From contig JAEOUB010000327.1 in NCBI GenBank assembly GCA_016839545.1, positions 1 through 6,636 on the forward strand: 6,636 nt of DNA. The letters are read 5' to 3'. The position numbers were made by a program, and so were the translations under genes. Positions 1 to 4,276 of the stretch are shown in pieces. Positions within the stretch are counted from its first letter, which is position 1, and every line of letters begins with the position of its first letter. This DNA comes from Candidatus Kariarchaeota archaeon. Lineage in GTDB: Archaea; Asgardarchaeota; Heimdallarchaeia; Heimdallarchaeales; Kariarchaeaceae. The notes beneath the pieces are model-generated. The model was not told the DNA's origin. It made no database searches and saw only the letters and a program-made list of their open reading frames with translations.

Positions 1-204
1 ACCGTACCACTTTGTGGTTTCCTCTGCGGGAAAATATGGACCATAGAATACCTCTTGAAGACAGAGAATCTGTACACCCTTCTCTCCAGCTTCACGAATC
101 ATCTCCTCATGTTTGAGGATATTCTTTTCTTTTATCTCTTCGAGCGGAGTATTTTCATCAAAAGGCACAGTGCTTGCCTGTATTAATCCACACTTTACAG
201 TCAT
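1..204 (-). CDS. Nitrilase-superfamily carbon-nitrogen hydrolase, N-terminal part (beta-ureidopropionase / N-carbamoyl amidase-like)
   Basis: Read on the minus strand, an open frame runs from an ATG at 204 to the window edge without a stop, giving the first 68 residues. It begins MTVKCGLIQAST and contains LCLQEVFYGPYFPAE at about residues 47-61. This matches the first beta-alpha-beta unit of the nitrilase superfamily. E51, in LQEVF, should be the Glu of the Glu-Lys-Cys catalytic triad; the Lys and Cys lie outside the window. In the family these cytosolic enzymes cleave C-N bonds in amides or N-carbamoyl compounds. The LQE-x-F-x-GPYF form resembles beta-ureidopropionase and N-carbamoylputrescine amidase, but the substrate cannot be settled from this fragment. 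The frame stays open upstream of the ATG, but a TATA-like box 26 nt before it supports this start and a leaderless transcript. The gene lies 102 nt downstream of katG on the same strand and appears to have its own promoter. Family is confident; specificity is not. Confidence 0.87.
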   Translation of the reverse strand, partial: MTVKCGLIQASTVPFDENTPLEEIKEKNILKHEEMIREAGEKGVQILCLQEVFYGPYFPAEETTKWYG

Positions 205-210
205 AAACTC

Positions 211-268
211 ACGATTTCGGAGATGCCATATAAGAAATCGTTCGAATGAATCTACAAATGAACGATTT
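211..268. repeat. Three copies of an ACGATTT motif in alternating orientation around the nitrilase promoter
   Basis: The katG-nitrilase gap holds ACGATTTC at 211-218, its reverse complement GAAATCGT at 234-241, and ACGATTT again at 262-268. The first and second copies form an 8-bp inverted repeat that brackets the TATA-like box at 228-233. The second and third copies form a 9-bp inverted repeat, AAATCGTTC at 235-243 and GAACGATTT at 260-268, with a 16-nt loop. The middle copy lies where the BRE (transcription factor B site) would be. This fits an operator array for a repressor or activator. The 9-bp hairpin could instead end the katG transcript, although no run of U follows it in the katG direction. 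The exact repeats are seen in the sequence; the role is inferred. Confidence 0.55.
228..233 (-). promoter_or_regulatory. Archaeal TATA-like box of the nitrilase-family gene
   Basis: On the minus strand this reads TTATAT, with its centre about 26 nt before the ATG at 204. That is the usual distance from an archaeal TATA box to the transcription start, so transcription would begin at or next to the start codon. No convincing Shine-Dalgarno sequence sits before the ATG, only GTGAG immediately upstream. This is read by eye; no start site has been mapped. Confidence 0.5.
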
Positions 269-306
269 TGTTTAGTGGATGTAATGATTGGCGTCCTGAT
301 GTTAGT

Positions 307-2412
307 TTACTGCAAATCAAATCGATCGTTGTTCATGACCTTGTTCCAGGCACCGACGAAATCAGCAACAAACTTGTCGTTGTTATCATCCTGTGCATAG
401 ACCTCGGCAATTGCACGAAGTTCAGAATTGGAGCCAAATACGAGATCAGTGCGGGTAGCAGTGCGAACTTTCTCACCACTGACACGATCTGTAGCCTCGT
501 AACTATTGAAACCAGTTTTCTTCCATGCCACACCCATATCGAGCAGGGTGGTAAACCAGCTGTTGTTCAGAGTACCATCACCCCAAAGACCTTCTCCAGT
601 GGCAGATACACCCATAGCACGAAGTCCGCCAACAAGGGCGGTCATCTCTGAAGGTGTCAGACCCAGTAGCTGTGCTTTATCAAGCATCATCTCCTCTGTG
701 GAAACAGCGAATTCTTTCTCCACATAATTGCGGAAACCATCTGCTCGTGGCTCTAGATAAGCAAAGGAGTCAACGTCAGTCATCTCCTGAGTTGCATCTC
801 CTCGACCTGTGGTCACATCTACACTGACACCACTTGCCTTCTCAATACCGACAGCACCACCAATGACAATAACATCAGCTACACTGGCACCGGTCTCAGA
901 GGCAATGGTTTCGTAGACACCAAGAACCTTGGATAATTGATCTGGGTTGTTTGCTCCCCAATCCTTCTGGGGTGCAAGACGGATACGTGCTCCGTTGGCA
1001 CCGCCACGCTTGTCAGATCCACGGAAGGTGGATGCACTGGCCCAAGCAGTCTCAACCATCTCCTGGACAGACAGTCCTGAAGCGGAAATCTTTGACTTCA
1101 CTGCAGTAATCTCATCGCCACTGAGGCTCTTGCCAGCAGTGACTGGATCTTGCCAAATATAGTCTGCATCCTTGAAATCACCAGCTGCATAATTGGATTT
1201 GGGCCCCATATCACGGTGGAGTAGTTTGAACCAGGCACGAGCAAATGCCTCACCAAATGCCTCAGGATCCTTTCTGAACCGCTGACCGATCTCATTGTAA
1301 GTGGGATCCATCTTGAGCGACATATCAGCGGTGGTCATCATAAGTGTAACTTTCTCACCACTGCCATCTACCTCGGGAGCCATGTGATCTTCTTTGATTT
1401 CTTTGGGCTGCCAGATGTGAGCACCAGCAGGACTCTTGGTTAATTCCCAGTCATAGCCAAACAGCACGTCAAGGTAACTCATGTCCCATGTGGTGGGGGT
1501 ATAGGTCCAGGGACCTTCAACACCACTGGTCATGGTGTTCTTACCTTTGGCATCTTCTGGCATCTCCCATCCTAAACCTTGTTTTTCTAGAGGAGCGGCT
1601 TCAGGATCAGGACCTACATTCTCTGGTTTTCCTCGACCGTGTGCCTTCCCGAAAGTGTGACCACCAGCAACCAGTGCAAAGGTTTCCTCGTCATTCATTG
1701 CCATTCTGCCAAATGTCTCACGGACATCCTGAGCAGATAACAGGGGATCGGGATTACCATTGGGTCCTTCAGGATTAACGTAGATCAGACCCATCTGGAC
1801 TGCAGCTAGTGGATTTTCAAGATCCTGACGGCTCTTTCCATATCGGTTGTCACCCAGCCATACATCCTCAGAACCCCAGTAAATATCTTTCTCAGGGTGC
1901 CAGATGTCCTCTCGACCAAGAGCGGTACCGTGATTGGGACCACCCATATCCTCGATGGCAACATTACCTGCCACAACAAGCAAATCAGCCCAGCTGAGCT
2001 TGTTACCATATTTCTTCTTGATAGGCCAGAGTAATCGTCTTGCTTTGTCAAGATTTCCGTTGTCAGGCCAGGAGTTCAAAGGAGCAAATCTCTGGGCACC
2101 CGTGTTCCCTCCACCTCGACCATCACCACTTCGGTAGGTACCAGCGGCATGCCATGTCATACGGATAAAGAAAGGTCCATAGTGACCATAATCAGCAGGC
2201 CACCAGTCCTGACTATCTTTCATGACGTTTTTGATATCTGCTTTCACAGCATCAAAATCAAGTGTCTTAACTGCCTCACGATAATTAAAGTCCCCTAAGG
2301 GGTTGGATTTTGAATCGTGTTGGCGTAGAATGTCTAAATCCAGTTGATTAGGCCACCAATCTTTGTTTGCAGTACCTGCTGATGTAGCCATAGTTCTCTT
2401 GTCTGCTGTCAT
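307..2412 (-). CDS. katG: Catalase-peroxidase (hydroperoxidase I)
   Basis: This is a complete 701-residue bifunctional haem enzyme, about the usual length for KatG (roughly 720-750 in bacteria). It breaks down hydrogen peroxide and also has peroxidase activity in the cytosol. Key residues are present: distal R84, W87 and H88 in RMTWHAAGTYR; haem-ligand H252 in GGHTFGKAHG; the Met-Tyr-Trp cofactor residues M237, Y211 and W87; D117 in NSWPDN; and the switch arginine R400 in HRDMGP. Residues up to about 420 form the catalytic peroxidase domain and the rest the haem-free C-terminal copy. There is no signal peptide. The ATG at 2412 is preceded by a weak GTGAG; a second ATG at 2391 (residue 8) is possible. 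A 60-nt stretch sampled at 961-1020 is 60% G+C, against 37% at 5041-5100 in the TPR gene, consistent with later acquisition. It is divergent from the hydrolase gene. Archaeal KatGs are commonly thought to come from bacteria. Confidence 0.98.
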   Translation of the reverse strand: MTADKRTMATSAGTANKDWWPNQLDLDILRQHDSKSNPLGDFNYREAVKTLDFDAVKADIKNVMKDSQDWWPADYGHYGPFFIRMTWHAAGTYRSGDGRGGGNTGAQRFAPLNSWPDNGNLDKARRLLWPIKKKYGNKLSWADLLVVAGNVAIEDMGGPNHGTALGREDIWHPEKDIYWGSEDVWLGDNRYGKSRQDLENPLAAVQMGLIYVNPEGPNGNPDPLLSAQDVRETFGRMAMNDEETFALVAGGHTFGKAHGRGKPENVGPDPEAAPLEKQGLGWEMPEDAKGKNTMTSGVEGPWTYTPTTWDMSYLDVLFGYDWELTKSPAGAHIWQPKEIKEDHMAPEVDGSGEKVTLMMTTADMSLKMDPTYNEIGQRFRKDPEAFGEAFARAWFKLLHRDMGPKSNYAAGDFKDADYIWQDPVTAGKSLSGDEITAVKSKISASGLSVQEMVETAWASASTFRGSDKRGGANGARIRLAPQKDWGANNPDQLSKVLGVYETIASETGASVADVIVIGGAVGIEKASGVSVDVTTGRGDATQEMTDVDSFAYLEPRADGFRNYVEKEFAVSTEEMMLDKAQLLGLTPSEMTALVGGLRAMGVSATGEGLWGDGTLNNSWFTTLLDMGVAWKKTGFNSYEATDRVSGEKVRTATRTDLVFGSNSELRAIAEVYAQDDNNDKFVADFVGAWNKVMNNDRFDLQ

Positions 2413-2417
2413 AATAT

Positions 2418-2431
2418 CAACTCACAAGTTG
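2418..2431. repeat. Short palindrome CAACT-CACA-AGTTG at the predicted katG transcription start
   Basis: Perfect 5-bp arms are separated by 4 nt, 6 nt upstream of the katG ATG and over the predicted transcription start. A regulator bound here would block katG initiation, so it is a reasonable operator candidate for a peroxide or redox regulator. Arms this short can arise by chance, and no regulator gene is adjacent. Confidence 0.35.
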
Positions 2432-2443
2432 CAAATGTTAGAG

Positions 2444-2453
2444 AAATACTTAA
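2444..2453 (-). promoter_or_regulatory. Candidate TATA box of katG
   Basis: The minus strand reads TTAAGTATTT here, centred about 36 nt before the katG ATG at 2412. With normal archaeal spacing, transcription would start near 2422, leaving a leader of about 10 nt carrying GTGAG as a weak ribosome binding site. The element is less canonical than the other boxes in this window, and the AT-rich stretch at 2453-2459 could serve instead. Confidence 0.35.
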
Positions 2454-2523
2454 CTTAAAACAATTTATGTAAGGGTACACTATGGTTTGTGAGATGGAAG
2501 GCAATGCGGAGGCACGAAATTAG

Positions 2524-2530
2524 GTATATC
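2524..2530 (+). promoter_or_regulatory. Candidate TATA box of the alpha/beta hydrolase gene
   Basis: GTATATC lies here with an A/T-rich GAAATT just upstream in the BRE position. Transcription would start near 2553, giving a leader of about 20 nt that contains the ribosome binding site before the GTG start at 2574. It shares the 161-nt divergent intergenic region with the katG promoter. Confidence 0.45.
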
Positions 2531-2555
2531 CTAGAAACAATATGTTCAATTGACA

Positions 2556-2567
2556 GGAGAGTGGTGA
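2556..2567 (+). promoter_or_regulatory. Ribosome binding site that fixes the GTG start of the hydrolase
   Basis: GGAG (2556-2559) and GGTGA (2563-2567) both match the archaeal 16S anti-Shine-Dalgarno sequence; GGTGA ends 6 nt before the GTG at 2574. An in-frame TGA at 2565-2567 rules out any start further upstream, so the GTG is well supported despite being a minor start codon. Confidence 0.6.
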
Positions 2568-2573
2568 AACTGT

Positions 2574-3383
2574 GTGGAGACTAGGACGCTTCAACTCCAG
2601 TCAGGCCAACTTGTGTACTGGGACACTGGTTCAGGATTTCCTGTGGTTTTTCTTCATGGATTGCCAACATCCAAAGAGCTATGGACACATATGATTGATG
2701 GTTTTCATAGTTTCAGGGTGATTGTCCCGGATCTCATGCAATATGGTGAGAGTGAACAGGTAGACACTGATTTCACGCACAAAGAGCGTGCCAACAATTT
2801 GAAAGAGATGTTGGATCTCCTTCAAATTGAGACAATACATCTAGTTGGTCATGATCTTGGTTCATCTGTAGCAATCGATTTTCTCGGAATGTATGGAGAA
2901 TTGGTGGACAAATTTGTTATTATGAGTCCTCCAGTATATCCTGATTTCAAACCCCCCTTACTCGTAAAACTGAACAGGTTACCCGTTCTTGGTCCATTCA
3001 TGATTCGATTTTTTGTTGATTTGATGTTCAATATTGGTATCAAAAGGGGTCTCACAGACAAATCGAGATTCACAGAAGAGATGAGACTACATTTCAATAA
3101 GCGATTTCGTGATGCTTTAGGTAGAAAGACGCTCTACAAATTACTTCGCTGGGGTGAGCCTGAAACAGAATTCGCCGACTACCCCGAAATAATCTCCCAC
3201 CTTACTCAAGAAACCCTGGTGGTTCATGGAAAGAAGGACCCCTACATCCCACTCGAACATTCCAGAAGACTAGCAAGGGATATCTCAAATGCAAGATTAG
3301 AAATTATTGAGAACGGTTCACATTTTCTTCCACTTGATTATGGAACTGAAATTCGTGATTTAATTCTTGCATTTCTTGAATGA
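2574..3383 (+). CDS. Alpha/beta hydrolase with aspartate nucleophile (epoxide hydrolase / dehalogenase-like clan)
   Basis: This is a complete 269-residue alpha/beta-hydrolase-fold protein, typical in length for a single-domain member with a helical cap. The oxyanion-hole motif HGLPTS is at residues 28-33. The nucleophile elbow is G92-H93-D94-L95-G96, so the nucleophile is Asp rather than Ser. The acid is probably D222 in HGKKDPYIP and the catalytic base H250 in NGSHFLP. Residues about 122-200, rich in Phe, Leu and Arg, form the cap. An Asp nucleophile is characteristic of epoxide hydrolases and haloalkane dehalogenases, which go through a covalent ester intermediate. The Trp that follows the nucleophile in haloalkane dehalogenases is Leu here, and HGNPT is HGLPT, so dehalogenase activity is doubtful. 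The cap tyrosines of epoxide hydrolases cannot be assigned by eye. There is no signal peptide. The gene is divergent from katG and convergent with the phosphomannomutase gene, 42 nt from its stop. The substrate is unknown. Confidence 0.92.
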   Translation: METRTLQLQSGQLVYWDTGSGFPVVFLHGLPTSKELWTHMIDGFHSFRVIVPDLMQYGESEQVDTDFTHKERANNLKEMLDLLQIETIHLVGHDLGSSVAIDFLGMYGELVDKFVIMSPPVYPDFKPPLLVKLNRLPVLGPFMIRFFVDLMFNIGIKRGLTDKSRFTEEMRLHFNKRFRDALGRKTLYKLLRWGEPETEFADYPEIISHLTQETLVVHGKKDPYIPLEHSRRLARDISNARLEIIENGSHFLPLDYGTEIRDLILAFLE

Positions 3384-3416
3384 AGAGAACTACCGTCTCA
3401 AAACTGCGATTACCAA

Positions 3417-3421
3417 TTTTT
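3417..3421 (+). terminator. Possible T-rich terminator of the hydrolase gene
   Basis: A run of five T lies in the 42-nt gap between the convergent hydrolase and phosphomannomutase stops, 34 nt after the hydrolase stop. Archaeal termination often needs only a U-rich stretch. No hairpin accompanies it, so support is weak. Confidence 0.25.
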
Positions 3422-3425
3422 CATC

Positions 3426-4157
3426 TCAGGAAAGAAACAGTTCTCTGCATTGGTTCATTGTATCTTGTGGTGAAGTTACCGTGTGACCTTGCACTCTGGT
3501 ATCCTTGAATATCTCGAAATCATTCCCTCCTTCATAGGTTTTATCACCAAAGAAATGGATCGTATCGAATTCGTTCTCTACAAACTGCAGACAGTAGGTC
3601 TTATCCCAACCTATTGGAAAAACATCGAAGGAAATCTGACCACCGATTGAGTATTTCAGTCCAAAATGTGAGAATTTCTCTTGCAGCACATCCACCATCT
3701 CGTCTCTAATTCCTACGGTACGATCAAATTTCTCAAATTCCTCTCGTTCTTCTTGACTGCAATTTCGGCCAATCGGTGATATATTTAGCATCCCTTTTCT
3801 GAATTCTACGAAGGTACCTCGCTTGATGGGAATATCAAGATCGGCAATGTAGTGGAGGACAAAATTGATGAATTCCTTCAACTTCTCATCTCCAAGGAAT
3901 ACTTTGATACTCTGCTCTCCAATCAGATCTTTACCTTTGTAGGCGAGAAGCCCGTTTTCAGAGAATATATAGTCAAAATTATCTAAAATAGGTTCGACAA
4001 GCTGTTCTTGTATCTTATCAAAATCAGAACCCCCAACAATTCCGACACTCACATTTCCACGCAATTCTTTCAGAAATGATTGCATCTCTTCTGTTATTAG
4101 ATTTCTAGAGGGAGTCAATGTTCCATCAACATCAAACAGGACAAGAGTTGAACTCAT
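3426..4157 (-). CDS. Eukaryote-type phosphomannomutase (HAD superfamily, PMM2/Sec53 family)
   Basis: This is a complete 243-residue protein, close to the usual 245-260 of eukaryotic phosphomannomutases, which it resembles along its whole length. It interconverts mannose-6-phosphate and mannose-1-phosphate, the precursor of GDP-mannose for glycans. Catalytic D9 and D11 are in LFDVDGTLTP; HAD motif II is GGSD at 42-45; K186 lies in GWDKTYCL; and D205 with G211-N212-D213 lies in FFGDKTYEGGND. The cap (about residues 80-180) keeps the phosphate-binding arginines R113, R120, R131 and R138, which correspond by constant offset to human PMM2 R116, R123, R134 and R141. The C2b-type cap and these motifs set it apart from the unrelated ManB-type alpha-phosphohexomutases usual in archaea. 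The start is uncertain. The ATG at 4157 has a TATA-like box 26 nt upstream (leaderless), while a TTG at 4169 has GGAGAGG just before it and would add four residues. It is divergent from the TPR gene. Confidence 0.96.
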   Translation of the reverse strand: MSSTLVLFDVDGTLTPSRNLITEEMQSFLKELRGNVSVGIVGGSDFDKIQEQLVEPILDNFDYIFSENGLLAYKGKDLIGEQSIKVFLGDEKLKEFINFVLHYIADLDIPIKRGTFVEFRKGMLNISPIGRNCSQEEREEFEKFDRTVGIRDEMVDVLQEKFSHFGLKYSIGGQISFDVFPIGWDKTYCLQFVENEFDTIHFFGDKTYEGGNDFEIFKDTRVQGHTVTSPQDTMNQCRELFLS

Positions 4158-4173
4158 ATAAGAACTCAAACAA

Positions 4174-4189
4174 CCTCTCCTATATCAAT
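4174..4189 (-). promoter_or_regulatory. Overlapping TATA-like box and Shine-Dalgarno-like sequence before the phosphomannomutase gene
   Basis: On the minus strand, GATATA (4186-4181) runs directly into GGAGAGG (4180-4174). As a TATA box, the first is centred 26 nt before the ATG at 4157 and predicts a leaderless transcript. As a ribosome binding site, the second is well spaced for the TTG at 4169 but too far (16-19 nt) from the ATG. The two readings exclude each other on one transcript, because a transcript starting at the ATG would lack the GGAGAGG. I prefer the ATG. Confidence 0.4.
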
Positions 4190-4201
4190 AGTGCTGAACA
4201 C

Positions 4202-4212
4202 GTCTCAGAGAC
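4202..4212. repeat. Perfect 11-bp palindrome GTCTC-A-GAGAC between divergent promoters
   Basis: Two 5-bp arms around a single A lie between the phosphomannomutase and TPR promoters, about 45 nt from the first start and 65 nt from the second. Its position suits an operator acting on one or both genes. It is short, has no second copy that I noticed in the window, and could be chance. Confidence 0.35.
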
Positions 4213-4242
4213 CAAGATATCATGAACTTAACTCATCAGTGG

Positions 4243-4255
4243 TTAAATATTAATA
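4243..4255 (+). promoter_or_regulatory. TATA-like box of the TPR gene
   Basis: The stretch TTAAATATTAATA ends 22 nt before the ATG at 4277, and TATA-like hexamers within it are centred about 26-29 nt upstream of the ATG. Transcription would therefore start at or beside the ATG. No Shine-Dalgarno sequence precedes that ATG (the preceding bases are T-rich), which again fits a leaderless transcript. Confidence 0.5.
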
Positions 4256-4276
4256 GGGTTGAATAATCCTTTTTGT

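Noticed and set aside
113..2137. Several open frames of 60-127 codons on the plus strand, and shorter ones in other minus frames, across the katG region
   Set aside because: They overlap katG antisense or out of frame, have low-complexity, non-family-like translations and no start signals. They are explained by the long katG frame.
2849..3097. 82-codon minus-strand frame inside the hydrolase gene
   Set aside because: It lies wholly within a well-supported gene and shows no recognisable protein features.
2574..3383. Annotation as haloalkane dehalogenase
   Set aside because: The Asp nucleophile fits, but the halide-holding Trp and Asn typical of the family are absent.
3426..4157. The window being eukaryotic DNA because of the phosphomannomutase
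   Set aside because: Gene density, intronless genes, 4-nt gene overlap, GTG start with Shine-Dalgarno and prokaryote-style neighbours argue against it.
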